Positions 24,464-34,303 of a DNA stretch of 64,000 bases are shown piece by piece. The stretch lies in the NCBI GenBank assembly GCA_010672965.1, contig JAAHFN010000017.1:1-64000 (forward strand), written 5' to 3'. Each line of letters starts with the position of its first letter. Within the stretch, counting starts at the first letter, position 1. Under the pieces are notes generated by a model. The model worked only from the letters and a program-made list of their open reading frames with translations, had not been told where the DNA came from and did no database searches. This stretch comes from Oscillatoria sp. SIO1A7. Lineage in GTDB: Bacteria > Cyanobacteriota > Cyanobacteriia > Cyanobacteriales > Laspinemataceae. Made by a program: the position numbers and the translations under genes.

Positions 24464-24799
24464 ATGCGCGCAATCACTCGAATCCCAACCACTGAAATGG
24501 AAGTGACCAGCATCAGGTTAGAGAGGACCCTCAAAGAGCAGCTCAAAACCCTCGCAGGCAATCAAGGATATCAAGCGCTAATTCGAGACGTTCTATGGAA
24601 ATACGTCCAGCATCAGTCAAATGATTATCGACCTCAGTTTTCGCGATCTGATATTCGAGCAAGTATGGAGGCGATAGCTCAGCAAGAGGAACAGTGCGTC
24701 CTGACAGGCAAGTTAATTCGACCACGGGAACCGATGTTATTGGGATTGACAATTAGCGGCGAGATGGTGCCCATCAGTCTCGGGAGTATGGCTGGTTAG
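24464..24799 (+). CDS. Small ribbon-helix-helix-like protein
   Basis: The protein is about 111 residues from the ATG at 24464, which has GAGG nine bases upstream; an ATG at 24437 is in frame but unsupported. The start MRAITRIPTTEMEVTSIRLERTLKEQLKTLAG has the strand-helix pattern of ribbon-helix-helix DNA-binding proteins (VTSIRLERTLKEQLK). After a helix (YQALIRDVLWKYVQH), the C-terminal third contains CVLTGKLIRPREPMLLGL, of unknown role. I take it for a conserved cyanobacterial small regulator or structural protein. It is divergent from the HNH gene. Confidence 0.65.
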   Translation: MRAITRIPTTEMEVTSIRLERTLKEQLKTLAGNQGYQALIRDVLWKYVQHQSNDYRPQFSRSDIRASMEAIAQQEEQCVLTGKLIRPREPMLLGLTISGEMVPISLGSMAG

Positions 24800-24834
24800 G
24801 GCAAAAACAGGTCCCCATAATAGGCTTCGGGGGC

Positions 24835-24925
24835 AGGACTTACGCCCGCTTAGACGCCCGCTTGGAGAGTATGCGGCGTCGAAATAGGGGATAAAAAGCG
24901 CCTGTATTGAGGATGCGTAAGTCCT
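24835..24925. repeat. Family A element (91 bp)
   Basis: AGGACTTACGC at 24835 is matched by TGCGTAAGTCCT ending at 24925. The interior carries a repeated CGCCCGCTT and no GGCCGTT palindrome. Confidence 0.75.
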
Positions 24926-25008
24926 TAAAGGGAAACAAATACACGAAAGAAGACGAAAGAAAACGCCCCAAAGAAAATAAACCCTATAGTGCGGGCTAAT
25001 CAGATTTT

Positions 25009-25257
25009 CTAGCCCGCCACCTCTGAAGCCCCATTTGCACAAGAGAAAGAGCGATTGTGCGATCGCTCTTTCTCTTGCAGATTACTCATGCCAAAAAAAG
25101 TCAGCCAGGAGCTGCCGATTTCCAATGCCCAATGCGAACATGCCCAATGCCCAATGCCATTCCCGGCTTCTTTGCTCGTGAGGACACCGTGACCCATCGC
25201 TCGAAGAAATTCTATAACTGGACGAGGAAAGTTTTCATCGGTATAAAAACGTGCCAT
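25009..25257 (-). pseudogene. Truncated DUF5615-type (PIN-like) toxin
   Basis: The first 33 residues, MARFYTDENFPRPVIEFLRAMGHGVLTSKEAGN, match the start of DUF5615/Mut7-C-type PIN-like proteins, including the TDENF catalytic Asp. The frame then runs into GGCATTGGGCATTGGGCAT-type repeats and reads GIGHWACSHWALEIG, which is not family sequence. The rest of the domain, including the LTxNRRDF part, is absent from all frames nearby. The ATG overlaps the stop of the DUF433 gene (TAATG). The toxin half of the pair is therefore broken by repeat insertion with deletion. Confidence 0.8.
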
Positions 25258-25604
25258 TAAGCTATCTCGCCTTCCTGCATAACTTCGTCGTTTTCGCGAA
25301 TGGCTTGTTCGATTTCCTCTGGATATGCCTCAGCATAAGCCCAGGCATTTACTACATCTGCTGCAGTAAGATGCGGAAAAGCTTCTAAAATCTGGGCATC
25401 GCTTGCACCTATACGACGGTAATTCACTAAAGACCAAACGGGTATGCGGGTTTTGGCAATACAAGCATCGCCACCCACAACCCCAGGAGTTTTGCTAATA
25501 CCTCGCGAGTTGTGAATAAAGCTTTCGATTAAAATCTGAATTACTTCCACCTTCTCGGCCTTAGTCAAGGCTAGGATTTCGTTTTCTAATTGTTTGACAG
25601 TCAT
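25257..25604 (-). CDS. DUF433-domain antitoxin
   Basis: This is a 115-residue protein behind a GAGG site. Residues about 35-95 form a DUF433 domain (TPGVVGGDACIAKTRIPVWSLVNYRRIGASDAQILEAFPHLTAADVVNAWAYAEAYPEEIE), a winged-helix-like fold that serves as antitoxin and autorepressor partner of DUF5615 PIN-like toxins. The N-terminal 30 residues (KQLENEILALTKAEKVEVIQILIES) are helical. The gene is intact. Its partner, which overlaps its stop codon, is truncated. It now has no toxin to neutralise unless one is encoded elsewhere. Confidence 0.85.
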   Translation of the reverse strand: MTVKQLENEILALTKAEKVEVIQILIESFIHNSRGISKTPGVVGGDACIAKTRIPVWSLVNYRRIGASDAQILEAFPHLTAADVVNAWAYAEAYPEEIEQAIRENDEVMQEGEIA

Positions 25605-25719
25605 TTTTTCCTCGCTTTTAGGCTGCGATAATAATATCTAGAGTGTGAGTTCGGTAAAATTGACAGCAAGGAGAGGCATTGGGGCGATTTCGCGCTCTCG
25701 CCCCTACCCCAAAATAATA

Positions 25720-25886
25720 TCAAATCCATCAAATCCAGCAAATCCAGTTAAAGACCCACTGAAAAAATTCGTAATTTCGCGTAGGACGGGCTTCCGAAAA
25801 GTCCCTATCCAGGTTGGCGGACAGGCGGGACGCCCGTCCTACGCAGGACTTGACTTTTTTTAAGGGCGATTAACCGGATTTGATAT
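25720..25886. repeat. Family B element
   Basis: Outer ends ATATCAAATCC (about 25719) and GGATTTGATATC (ending near 25886) are inverted. Within lies CGCGTAGGACGGG...CGCCCGTCCTACG, followed by CAGGACTTGACTTTTTTT. The same arrangement occurs at 42455. It lies between the DUF433 gene and flv1. Confidence 0.7.
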
Positions 25887-25914
25887 CAAAACTCAAAACT
25901 CAAAACTCAGAACT

Positions 25915-27645
25915 TTAATAATAATTGCCGGTTTTGCGGAAGTGGACGGCAGTAACGCTCTCTGTATCTAGGACTTGGCCTTGTTCGGCTACGGCATACA
26001 CTATCCAGTGATCGCCGCATTCCATGCGATTTTTAATCGTACATTCCAAGTAAGCGAGAGCATCGCTCAGGATAACGCAACCGTTTTGCGCTTCTTCGGT
26101 ATTGACATTGACAAAGCGGTCTTCCCCCGGGTCGAAGCGCTTCATAAAATGTTTGTGGAGCTGGGTGCCTTCGGCGAGGATATTTAAAACAAATTTATCG
26201 CCGCTGTGGGTGAGGGATTCTAGGGCGCGGTCTTTGGCTACGGCAACCGTGAGGCCGGGGGGATTGAAGGTGGCTTGGGAAACCCACGAAGCTAGCATCC
26301 CGCTAGCAACATCTCCTCGTTTGGCAGCTACGACGCAAAGAGAACCAACCAGACGGCCGACAGCTTGTGCGGTGCGATCGCTCCCCGAAGCAGCAATCGA
26401 AGGACGGGGGGCGCGACGTTTCTGAGATTTTTTCAAAGCTTGGGCAAAATCAATAGCCGCTTCTTTCACCTGTTGCAGGACAACATCCGTCGGTTTGAAC
26501 TTAACGCGAATGGGTTCAAAGCCAAACTTATAGCCAGTATCTTTGAGTTTATTTTCTAGCAGATCGATGGCTTCCCCGCTCCAGCCAAAGGAACCAAAGA
26601 CTCCGGCAAGCTTGCTGGTCGGTACGGTATTGAGGATAATGCCCAAAGCAGTTTGGATTTGGGTGGGAGCGTGACCGCCCAAAGTCGGAGAACCGATAAT
26701 AAAAGCATCGCATTTTTCCAAAGCTTCTTCGATTTCCGAAGCCGAGTTAACTTCGCAGTTGATAGATTCTACAGCAACTCCCGATTTAGTCAGACCTTTG
26801 GCGATCGCCTGCGCTACGGTTGCAGTATTCCCATAAGCCGACGCATATAGTAGCGCTACTTTTAAATCTAGAGAGTTCTGTTTCTCGCTCCACTTCCGAT
26901 ACAATCCGGTTAACTCGGTCATCCCATAGCGCACCAACGGACCGTGTCCCGATGCGTAGAATTTCACCTCCAAGTCAGCAATTTTATCTAGAGCGCTCAA
27001 GACTTGCTTCGGCTGCGAGGCATGCAAGCAATCGTAATAAAAGCGTCGGTCTTCGCTATAAACTGCCCAGCCTTCATCAAAAATCTGGTCGCCGCAAACA
27101 TGAGCGCCAAAAAATTTATCGGCAAACAGGATTTTACTCAGAGGATCGTAGGTTACAAGACTATCAGGCCATTTTGGCGTCGGCGTGGTAATGAATTGCA
27201 AATGATGTCCCCGGCCGAGATCCAGAGACTCTTTGCCCCGCACGACGATAAGATTTAATTCTTCTGTCTCTTCTTTGAAATACTCTTGCAGAGCGATCGC
27301 TGCTGTATTAGAACAAACAAACTTTGCCTGGGGCGCTAAAGCTAGGATTGCTTTAAGGGTTGCTGCCCGGTTGCCATTAAAATGCTGAATTACTATATAG
27401 TCCAGACCGGCTACATCCAGCCGTTCCTGCAAAGATGCCAAATAATTTTCGGTAAAGGATTCCCCGGGAGGGTCGATTAGAGCAGTCTTGTCCCCTTGGA
27501 TAAGATAAGAATTAGCAGTCGTCCCTTTTTGGAGCGAATATTCGACTTCAAATTTTAATCTATCCCAAGTCCGAGACCTGAATACTTTAGTATCTGCGCC
27601 AATCGGAGCAATCTGAACGTCGCGTGGTTTGGTAATTGTTAACAT
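25915..27645 (-). CDS. flv1: Diflavin flavoprotein, Flv1 type
   Basis: This is a 576-residue cytoplasmic protein with three domains: a metallo-beta-lactamase-like domain (about 30-260), flavodoxin (about 265-405, VALLYASAYGNTATVAQAIAKGL) and an NAD(P)H:flavin reductase domain (about 425-570, GSLCVVAAKRGD...SWVSQATFNPPG). At the diiron site it has IVIQHFNGNRAATL in place of the canonical HxExDH, as in the Flv1/Flv2 group. Together with Flv3 it forms the Mehler-like oxygen photoreduction enzyme, moving electrons from photosystem I to O2 to make water. The Flv3-type gene lies 0.74 kb upstream on the same strand. The intervening repeats make it unclear whether one promoter serves both. Confidence 0.9.
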   Translation of the reverse strand: MLTITKPRDVQIAPIGADTKVFRSRTWDRLKFEVEYSLQKGTTANSYLIQGDKTALIDPPGESFTENYLASLQERLDVAGLDYIVIQHFNGNRAATLKAILALAPQAKFVCSNTAAIALQEYFKEETEELNLIVVRGKESLDLGRGHHLQFITTPTPKWPDSLVTYDPLSKILFADKFFGAHVCGDQIFDEGWAVYSEDRRFYYDCLHASQPKQVLSALDKIADLEVKFYASGHGPLVRYGMTELTGLYRKWSEKQNSLDLKVALLYASAYGNTATVAQAIAKGLTKSGVAVESINCEVNSASEIEEALEKCDAFIIGSPTLGGHAPTQIQTALGIILNTVPTSKLAGVFGSFGWSGEAIDLLENKLKDTGYKFGFEPIRVKFKPTDVVLQQVKEAAIDFAQALKKSQKRRAPRPSIAASGSDRTAQAVGRLVGSLCVVAAKRGDVASGMLASWVSQATFNPPGLTVAVAKDRALESLTHSGDKFVLNILAEGTQLHKHFMKRFDPGEDRFVNVNTEEAQNGCVILSDALAYLECTIKNRMECGDHWIVYAVAEQGQVLDTESVTAVHFRKTGNYY

Positions 27646-27825
27646 GGGTTTTTGTCTTTAATGTGGGGATTGGGAATGGGGAATCGGGCATGGGGCATGG
27701 GGCATGGGGCATGGGGGCATTGGAAGAGGCAGGGGAGCAGGGGAGTGGTAAGGGAGCAGGGGAGTGCAATCTACGGGTATGTTTTTAGATTTGACGTCTG
27801 AGTTGGCATATAGACCCTCGCAATA

Positions 27826-28060
27826 AGGTGTAGGGGCGACAGCATTCCCGAGATAACCGTGGGTTATAAGAGAAATGTATTATACTGGAATGCTTCGCCC
27901 TTGCCCCCCGCCCCCTTCTTTCAAGGGTATATTTTTTATAATTACCCTTTTTGGAGTTGCTAGTGGGTAGCAGAGGTTTTTGGGGCGAAGCATTCCAATA
28001 CAATATTTTTCTTTTAATAGCACAAGCTGTCTCGGGAATGCTGTCGCCCCTACGCCCTCA
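27826..28060. repeat. Two family C repeats
   Basis: GGGGCGACAGCATTCCCGAGA ... GGAATGCTTCGCCC is followed by GGGGCGAAGCATTCC ... TCGGGAATGCTGTCGCCCC. The layout is nearly the same as at 13050-13310, including the GGAGTTGC(C/T) middle. Before it, at 27663-27770, is a run of GGGGCATGGGGCATT-type repeats. Confidence 0.65.
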
Positions 28061-28162
28061 ATTGATATTCGATACCTCTGCTGAATGCCAAATATAAAAA
28101 ACATACCCCGAGGTAAGCCCGCCCCCTTACCCTATGCTTCTTTGGGCATTGGGAGAGTTCTT

Positions 28163-28256
28163 AGAGAGCATTTCACTTTTGTAAAGAACAGCCCTTAAGG
28201 CTTTTTCTCTAGCCGCGCCTATAGGCTAGGCACGGCTCCGTTTAAAATTGAAATGC
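28163..28256. repeat. GAGCATTTCA inverted-repeat element
   Basis: GAGAGCATTTCACTTTTG near the left end and AAAATTGAAATGCT at the right are inverted. The interior holds TAGCCGCGCC and CACGGCTCCG. A relative is nested inside the family A element at 755-996. Confidence 0.65.
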
Positions 28257-28386
28257 TACCTATTTCTTAGCTCGATAGCTTTGAGCTTTGAGTTAATATT
28301 TTAAATTTAAAACTTAAACTTCAAACCTCAAAACTCAAAACTTTCCCCAATGCCCAATGCGAACATGCCCAATGCCCAATGTCCCT

Positions 28387-30114
28387 TTAGTAATGATTGC
28401 CGACTTTGCGGTGATGTATGGCTGGCAAGGAATCGGTATTGCTGACTCGTCCGCTGGTCACGGTGGAGTAAACAATCCAGTGATCGCTTAGTTCCATGCG
28501 GCTGGCAACTTCACATTCTAGATAGGCGAGGGCTTCGGTAAGAATAGGGCTGCCATTGCTAGAGGCTTGGGTCTTTACCCCAGCAAAGCGATCGGCTCCG
28601 GGGGGGAAGCGCTTGAGGAAATGCTTCATTAGCCCTTGATAGTTATCTTCTTCGAGGACATTGAGAACGAAAGTATCCCCCACTTGCAGGAAAGCTTCTA
28701 TAGCCCGGTCTTTAGCCACTGCAATGCTGAATCCCAAAGGCTCAAAACTGGCCTGGGATACCCAGGATGCCAGCATCGCGCTGCCAATATCGCCTTTTTT
28801 CGCGGTGATAATATATAGACCGCCGCTAATGCGTCCCAAAGCCTTGTCTAGGTCGCTATCCAGGGATTTCATCTTCTTGATTGCTGTTTTGAGGCTTAGC
28901 AGTTGCCCCATGTCCGTTCCCGCTTCGTCGCAAATCTGATAAGTTGCTTCCGAGGGGGTTTCTTCAATTTTAATATTTGGGAATCCCTGCTTGAGACCTA
29001 AATCCTTGAACTTGCTTTGCAAAGGATAAATAGGTAAGTCATTGCCGCCGCCGGATTCAAATAGACCAAAGGCTTGCTTTTTATTAGTAGAGGGGAGGAT
29101 GGTATTAATAGCTGCTTCGGCGATTTCTGCCCCCGGACCGTCGATGGGAGGAGCGCCAATGACGATACCGCTAGCGTGACTGGCCAGTTCCCGAACTTCC
29201 TGGGTATCTGCTGTTTTTAGATCCATCATTTCTACGGCCACCCCAGTTTTGGTTATGCCGTGGGCGATCGCTTGAGAAAGGCGATCGCTATAGCCATAGT
29301 CCGAGAAATAAAATACCGCAACATTCGTCGTCCCTTTGGTTTGTTCCTTGCTCCAAGTTTCATAGCGCCCGGTCAGCTCTCCGACGTTATAACGCAGTAG
29401 GGGGCCGTGACCAGTAGCGATCGTGCTAATCTCACCCAGAGCTTTCATCCGCTTGATAGCACCGAGTACCGATCGCGCATTCGGAGCCATCAAGCATTCA
29501 TAATAAAAACGATAGTCTGGTTCGATTTCGCTTAAGTTTTCGTCGAAAGTGCGATCGGAGCAGTAGTGCATCCCAAAAGCATCGCAAGTAAATAGAGTCT
29601 GCGTCAATGCGTCGTAGCTGAAAATCGTATCGGGCCAGTGCAGATTCGGTGCCGATACAAATTCGATTTCGTGACCGTTGCCCAAATCTAGCTTGCTGCC
29701 GCTTTTGACTATAGTCCGCTCGAAGGGACGATGAACCAAATTTTCCAGAAACTGGATGGCGACCTTAGCCCCGACTATGGTTACTTGGGGCGCTAGTTCC
29801 AGGAAATCTTTAACCAAGCCGCTGTGGTCCGGTTCGGTGTGGCTGATAATCAGGTAGTCAATCTCGGTTGGGTCGATTAATCCTTTGAGAGTGTTGAGAT
29901 ATTGCTCGCGAAACTTGGCGTGGGAGGTATCCACTAGGGCTGTTTTCTCGCCCCGAATCAAGAATGAGTTGTAGGTGGTCCCATTTTGCAGGCCAAATTC
30001 AATATCAAAGCGATCGCGATCCCAATCGAGAGAGCGAATCGCCGTTGTGTCAGGGGCGATCTCGCTGGTCTCTATCGTCAATCTATTTTCGACTTTCTCA
30101 GCAACCGCTACCAT
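28387..30114 (-). CDS. flv3: Diflavin flavoprotein, Flv3 type
   Basis: The protein is 575 residues from the ATG at 30114, which has a strong AAAGGAGGT six bases upstream; the open frame begins earlier but without support. Three domains: beta-lactamase-like (about 25-265), flavodoxin (about 265-405, VAVFYFSDYGYSDRLSQAIAHGI) and flavin reductase (about 430-575). The canonical diiron ligand motif SHTEPDHSG is present. The segment SLDWDRDRFDIEFGLQNGTTYNSF is very like cyanobacterial Flv3. It acts with Flv1 in light-dependent reduction of O2 to water, protecting photosystem I under fluctuating light. It is transcribed toward flv1. Confidence 0.93.
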   Translation of the reverse strand: MVAVAEKVENRLTIETSEIAPDTTAIRSLDWDRDRFDIEFGLQNGTTYNSFLIRGEKTALVDTSHAKFREQYLNTLKGLIDPTEIDYLIISHTEPDHSGLVKDFLELAPQVTIVGAKVAIQFLENLVHRPFERTIVKSGSKLDLGNGHEIEFVSAPNLHWPDTIFSYDALTQTLFTCDAFGMHYCSDRTFDENLSEIEPDYRFYYECLMAPNARSVLGAIKRMKALGEISTIATGHGPLLRYNVGELTGRYETWSKEQTKGTTNVAVFYFSDYGYSDRLSQAIAHGITKTGVAVEMMDLKTADTQEVRELASHASGIVIGAPPIDGPGAEIAEAAINTILPSTNKKQAFGLFESGGGNDLPIYPLQSKFKDLGLKQGFPNIKIEETPSEATYQICDEAGTDMGQLLSLKTAIKKMKSLDSDLDKALGRISGGLYIITAKKGDIGSAMLASWVSQASFEPLGFSIAVAKDRAIEAFLQVGDTFVLNVLEEDNYQGLMKHFLKRFPPGADRFAGVKTQASSNGSPILTEALAYLECEVASRMELSDHWIVYSTVTSGRVSNTDSLPAIHHRKVGNHY

Positions 30115-30352
30115 AACTGACCTCCTTTTGAGCAAATTATTGCTTTCTTCACATATTGTTACATAATTTTAAGATTGGTAACTATTGTTTTTTTAATGGT
30201 TGAGAATAAGGTACGCGCCTAAAAACCCATTTATCGGCGGACCAGAAACCCGGTTTTTTGGACAATACCTTCGCCAAAACGCAAATGCCTCAATCTTGTA
30301 GGTTGGGTTTCGTGCCTCAACCCAACAAATACTTGTTTGTTTCCCAACGCCA

Positions 30353-30434
30353 GATCCCCCCAACCCCCCTTAAAAAGGGGGGCTTCAGAGCTTAGCCCCC
30401 CTTTTTAAGCTTTTTAAGGGGGGTTGGGGGGATC
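30353..30434. repeat. GATCCCCCC inverted repeat, second copy
   Basis: GATCCCCCCAACCCCCCTT and AAGGGGGGTTGGGGGGATC are the exact inverted ends, as at 3367-3440, here with a short duplicated AAGCTTTTT segment. It is preceded by GGTTGGGTTTCGTGCCTCAA, which also precedes the first copy in diverged form. A family E repeat follows at about 30528-30637, just downstream of the next gene's stop. Confidence 0.7.
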
Positions 30435-30651
30435 CAACCTACGGGTAAATAGGCGTTGGTATTGCGAAGAATCGCAGGACTTTAGCTGACTGCTGAATGC
30501 AGCAGAGCTGACCGCTTACTGCTATATATAGCACTACACAGGCTTGGTTAGGACGGTTACAAATCGCGCCTTTTGCTTAGATGGCAAGACTTTGACGCGC
30601 CAGGCTGACTGCTGATAGCTGACTGCTTACTGCTATATAAAGACAAATGGC

Positions 30652-32922
30652 CTAAGTGCTTCGACTAGCGGCAGTGCTATCGGTGAGAACTTCTTCAAAA
30701 GCAAAGTCTGGAGCGGCGAGGACAAAGGCAGTGGAGGGCAATCCGGCGGCGCGAGCCTGTAAGCTTTCGTAATAGCTAGTAAAGTTAAAGTTCTCCTTGG
30801 GTTTGGCCATGCCCAGAAATACTAAATCCGCGCCTACCGAAGACTCGTGGAGAATTTCGTCAAAGGGTTGTCCGCCAGATATTAAAACCTGCGGCAAAGC
30901 TCCGATTCTGAGCTGTTGCACCATTTTTTCTAGATTCGCTCCAGCAGCTTGGGCGGCAGTCTCATTGGGCACTACAAGTTTTAGATGTACCTTGGCATTG
31001 CGCCATTCGTGGCTAGTGCGGAGTAGATAAGCCAGCAAAAGCATTAGACCGCCATTGGCTTGCAGGCCGCCCCACCAAACGTCAATGCGCTTGCGCAGGC
31101 CAAAACCGCGATAGCGATCGTCGCGCAGGATAATAACGTTGCGCTTGGCACGGTGGAAATTAGCAATCATCTGGCAGTAGCGAGAGCGGTGAGTTGGTTC
31201 TTCGCTATCTCCGAGCAGAATACTGTTCGGCACCAACGGTCCGAGTCCATATACCTCCACCAATCTTTCCGCACCGGCAAAAGGATCTGGCGCTGTGACC
31301 AGCCGCACCAACCCCTGCACCCCCCGCTTATCGAGATACTCGCGAATTTTTGACTCCAGTCCTGCTTGGCGAGAGGCATCGCGGGAGTTCTCGGGCAAGA
31401 CGCTAGAGACGGTAATCAAACCTCGATGGTGAGTGAAAGCAGCAGCTAATTCAATCAGAGGCCAGCGGCGCATTGGGGCACCAGAAAGCACCAATAGGTG
31501 CGGCCGCCAGTTTTTGGTATCCGGCTCGTCGCCGATCTGAAAAATACCCGCTCGCACCAGTTCCATCCACAGTCCCCGGCGCACGTCTCCCCAAGCACTT
31601 TCTAATTCCCGGCGTTCTAACCAAAAATAAACTCCCAGCACGATAGTTGCCGCAACAACAGTGGCAACTGGATTAATCAAGAACATGACAGCGATGCAGC
31701 CAATTGCCCCAAGAAGGGATAAAGACCAATGAATTCGGAAGGCGGGGCGAAATGAAGGACTTTGCAAAAATCCTTCTACTGCTGCAGCTACATTAAGCAC
31801 CAAATAGGTGGTTAGAAAGAACATCGACAACACGGGGGCGATTAGGTTCAGGTCGCCCAAGACTACTGCTACGCTGGCGATCGCCAGAGTGACAAAAGTA
31901 GCGGTGCGGGGTTCGTCGTCCGGACCGCTCCCAGAACCGAGCGACCTCATCCAGCGGGGTAAAATACCATCTCGCGCCAGAGCTTGCAGGACGCGGGGAG
32001 CGCCGAGAATGCTGCCCAGGGCGCTGGATAGGGTAGCGCCCCAGACCCCCAAGAGTATTGCTGGCCCCCATAGAGCCATTTTCTCCATAATCAGGGGGTC
32101 TGCTATCAGGGCTTCGGGGCCAGCACGCATGGCTAGGACGACGGGAAGTGACATATATACGAGATATCCCGTGCCCACCGCCGCTAGGGTGCCGGTGGGG
32201 ATAGACTTGGCCGGGTCGCGCAGGTCGCCGGACATGCTCACTCCCGCCATGATGCCGGTGACGGCGGGAAAGAATACGGCAAAGACTACCCAGAATTCTT
32301 CTGGATTTTCCGGCTTGGCTCCCAAGATTTCAATGGTGCTATTTTCTATGGGATGTCCCAAGGTAAACGAAAGCAGGGACAAGGCGATCGCCGCCATAAT
32401 AAAATACTGAGCCCGAATAGCAGTGCGAGCCGAGACTAGGGCTAATATGGCGACGGCAAAAGTGGTGCCGAGGGCTATGATTTTTTGTACGGATTCTAGG
32501 GCTGGAAATGCCTCAATAATGCTTTCGGTGAAGCCAATAGTATAGAGAGCAACTGAGATAGCTTGGGCAAAGTATAAGGGAATGCCTACGGCTCCGCCAG
32601 TTTCTATGCCAAGGGAACGGCTAATCATGTAATAGGCCCCGCCCGTGCGGACTGTTCGGTCGGTGGCGATCGCCGAAACCGACAGGGAGGTCAAAAACGT
32701 AATTGATGTGGCCAGGGTAACTATAACCAGGGTTCCGAGCAAACCTACGTTACCGACTACCCACCCGAAGCGCAGATACATAATGACCCCCAAGATGGTC
32801 AGGATGGAGGGAGTATATACGCCGCCAAACGTACCCAAACCAGCACCGCTGGCGGCAGTTGGCAGTTCTGAATTTTGCGAGTTTTGCGGCTTTTGACCAA
32901 ACGGTAAGGAGAAGCGAGGCAT
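30652..32922 (-). CDS. SLC12 (cation-chloride cotransporter)-type permease
   Basis: This is a 756-residue membrane protein. The N-terminal 450 residues carry about 12 helices of the APC superfamily, starting GTFGGVYTPSILTILGVIMYLRFGWVVGN, the hallmark of the SLC12/NKCC family. The remaining 300 residues form a soluble cytoplasmic domain (HLLVLSGAPMRRWPLIELAAAFTHHRG...), also typical, with USP-like alpha/beta layout. Bacterial members are thought to move cations with chloride or amino acids; the substrate cannot be told from sequence. A paralogue of the same layout lies at 54157-56394. It is followed downstream by a repeat region and then flv3. Confidence 0.85.
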   Translation of the reverse strand: MPRFSLPFGQKPQNSQNSELPTAASGAGLGTFGGVYTPSILTILGVIMYLRFGWVVGNVGLLGTLVIVTLATSITFLTSLSVSAIATDRTVRTGGAYYMISRSLGIETGGAVGIPLYFAQAISVALYTIGFTESIIEAFPALESVQKIIALGTTFAVAILALVSARTAIRAQYFIMAAIALSLLSFTLGHPIENSTIEILGAKPENPEEFWVVFAVFFPAVTGIMAGVSMSGDLRDPAKSIPTGTLAAVGTGYLVYMSLPVVLAMRAGPEALIADPLIMEKMALWGPAILLGVWGATLSSALGSILGAPRVLQALARDGILPRWMRSLGSGSGPDDEPRTATFVTLAIASVAVVLGDLNLIAPVLSMFFLTTYLVLNVAAAVEGFLQSPSFRPAFRIHWSLSLLGAIGCIAVMFLINPVATVVAATIVLGVYFWLERRELESAWGDVRRGLWMELVRAGIFQIGDEPDTKNWRPHLLVLSGAPMRRWPLIELAAAFTHHRGLITVSSVLPENSRDASRQAGLESKIREYLDKRGVQGLVRLVTAPDPFAGAERLVEVYGLGPLVPNSILLGDSEEPTHRSRYCQMIANFHRAKRNVIILRDDRYRGFGLRKRIDVWWGGLQANGGLMLLLAYLLRTSHEWRNAKVHLKLVVPNETAAQAAGANLEKMVQQLRIGALPQVLISGGQPFDEILHESSVGADLVFLGMAKPKENFNFTSYYESLQARAAGLPSTAFVLAAPDFAFEEVLTDSTAASRST

Positions 32923-33225
32923 AGGCGATCGAGATTCCTTGACAGCTAAATGACTAGGCAGAACGACGCTAAAAACAGCAACCCTAGACCCCAGACAAGC
33001 GGGTGTGGGGTGTGGGGAAAATTCTGGCTATTTTCCGCGAAGCGCTTCGGGGGCTCGAAAGTAACTGTAGGGAGCGGCCCGGGAACGAAACAAGGGCGCA
33101 ACGACTGGCATAGTTGGGTTTCGTTCCTCAACCCTTCCCTACAATTTTAGGGCAGACTGTTGACTTACCCCACACCTGACAACCTACAGCCTACCCTAAG
33201 ACCCAGATTTCCCTAAAACATAGAT

Positions 33226-33340
33226 AGGACTTACGCAACGGCACTACGGGGAGAGGCGATCGCGAAGCGTCTCCGCCCCTGAGAATCGCTCTTGGGATTG
33301 CCCCTACAAATACTAGATATGGACAGTTTGCGTAAGTCCT
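33226..33340. repeat. Family A element (115 bp)
   Basis: AGGACTTACGCA at 33226-33237 and TTGCGTAAGTCCT ending at 33340 bound an interior with GGAGAGGCGATCGCGAAG. It is followed by five direct copies of a GGCAGATTTA unit that run into the stop region of the Hpt gene. Confidence 0.75.
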
Positions 33341-33415
33341 GATAGATTTAGGGAAGCAGACTTAGGGAGGCAGATTTAGGGAAGCAGATTTAAGAGGCAG
33401 ATTTAAGAGGCAGAT

Positions 33416-34303
33416 TTAAGAGGCAGATTTGACAGCTTTGGCAAGTAACTTAACCAAAACAGTCAGTTCTTTTTTATCAAAAGCCTCTGTAATTATTTTC
33501 GCTGCAGCCTTGGGTTCTACGGGAATGGCAATATACTTTTGTCCGGCAGCAGAGCGAGCCAAGCTTTGCAATGCTTCGCTCGGGGCAACGTCCTCTGCTT
33601 GCCCCAAAAGCAACCAATCGGTTGCTTGTTTGAGTTCTTTGATAACCACTGGTGCTAGAGTGGCATAGGAGTGGTTGGTATTGGCGATCGCCTCGCTAAC
33701 GGTTGCGACGATAGCTTGCCAAGTCTCTATGTCTGGGGCGAGTTCCTGGAGCTGCTTGCATATTCCCCGCATTTTTTTTCTTACGGAGGCATTGTCCTTT
33801 TGCTTAAACAACTGCAACAGCTCTCGCAGCTTCTCGATTGCGTTGCTGCCAAACTCCGCAGGCAAGCCGCTCGCCCCTTCGCCCCCTTCACCGCTGAGCA
33901 AGCGATTGAGATAATTCTGTAACTCCTCAAATACTGGCTCTGCTCCTTTTACGACTTTTTCTCCCTCTTTGTCGTCGAGTCCCGATGGACTTTGCAGCCG
34001 TTGCAGCAAATCCTGGAGAATATCCAAACTTTTTAAAAATAACGATTCCAGTTTTTCATCAACCGCTACTTTATTTTCTTTGAGAACTTTAAAAGAATCT
34101 TCGAGGCGGTGGGCTGTTTTCTGAATGCTGCCAAAGCCAAGCATTGCCGCACCGCCTTTGACAGAGTGAGCAGCTCGAAATAATTCATTAACGCTTTCTT
34201 GGTCGGAAGCGGTGGTCTGCAAGTCCAACAGTCCTTTTTCTAAAGTATCGAGGTGTTCTTTAGCTTCCTCGATGAAATAATATAGAATTTTGTCGTCTGC
34301 CAC
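33416..34303 (-). CDS. Hpt-domain phosphotransfer protein
   Basis: The protein is 295 residues from a GTG at 34303 with GAGGAAA six bases upstream; a TTG slightly upstream overlaps that site. Residues about 5-105 are a histidine phosphotransfer domain with the phospho-acceptor motif AAHSVKGGAAMLGFG, as in CheA P1. The rest is helical: residues about 150-290 hold a Leu-rich region (LRELLQLFKQKDNASVRKKMRG) with no CheA kinase domain. It would pass phosphate between a sensor kinase and a response regulator. The PAS-containing histidine kinase gene 0.5 kb upstream on the same strand is a candidate partner. The C-terminal direct repeats GGCAGATTT overlap the stop codon. Confidence 0.82.
   Translation of the reverse strand: MADDKILYYFIEEAKEHLDTLEKGLLDLQTTASDQESVNELFRAAHSVKGGAAMLGFGSIQKTAHRLEDSFKVLKENKVAVDEKLESLFLKSLDILQDLLQRLQSPSGLDDKEGEKVVKGAEPVFEELQNYLNRLLSGEGGEGASGLPAEFGSNAIEKLRELLQLFKQKDNASVRKKMRGICKQLQELAPDIETWQAIVATVSEAIANTNHSYATLAPVVIKELKQATDWLLLGQAEDVAPSEALQSLARSAAGQKYIAIPVEPKAAAKIITEAFDKKELTVLVKLLAKAVKSAS

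Noticed and set aside
25915-30114. Flv2/Flv4 pair in place of Flv1/Flv3
   Set aside because: The canonical SHTEPDHSG protein closely resembles Flv3, and no sll0218-like gene lies between or beside the two genes.
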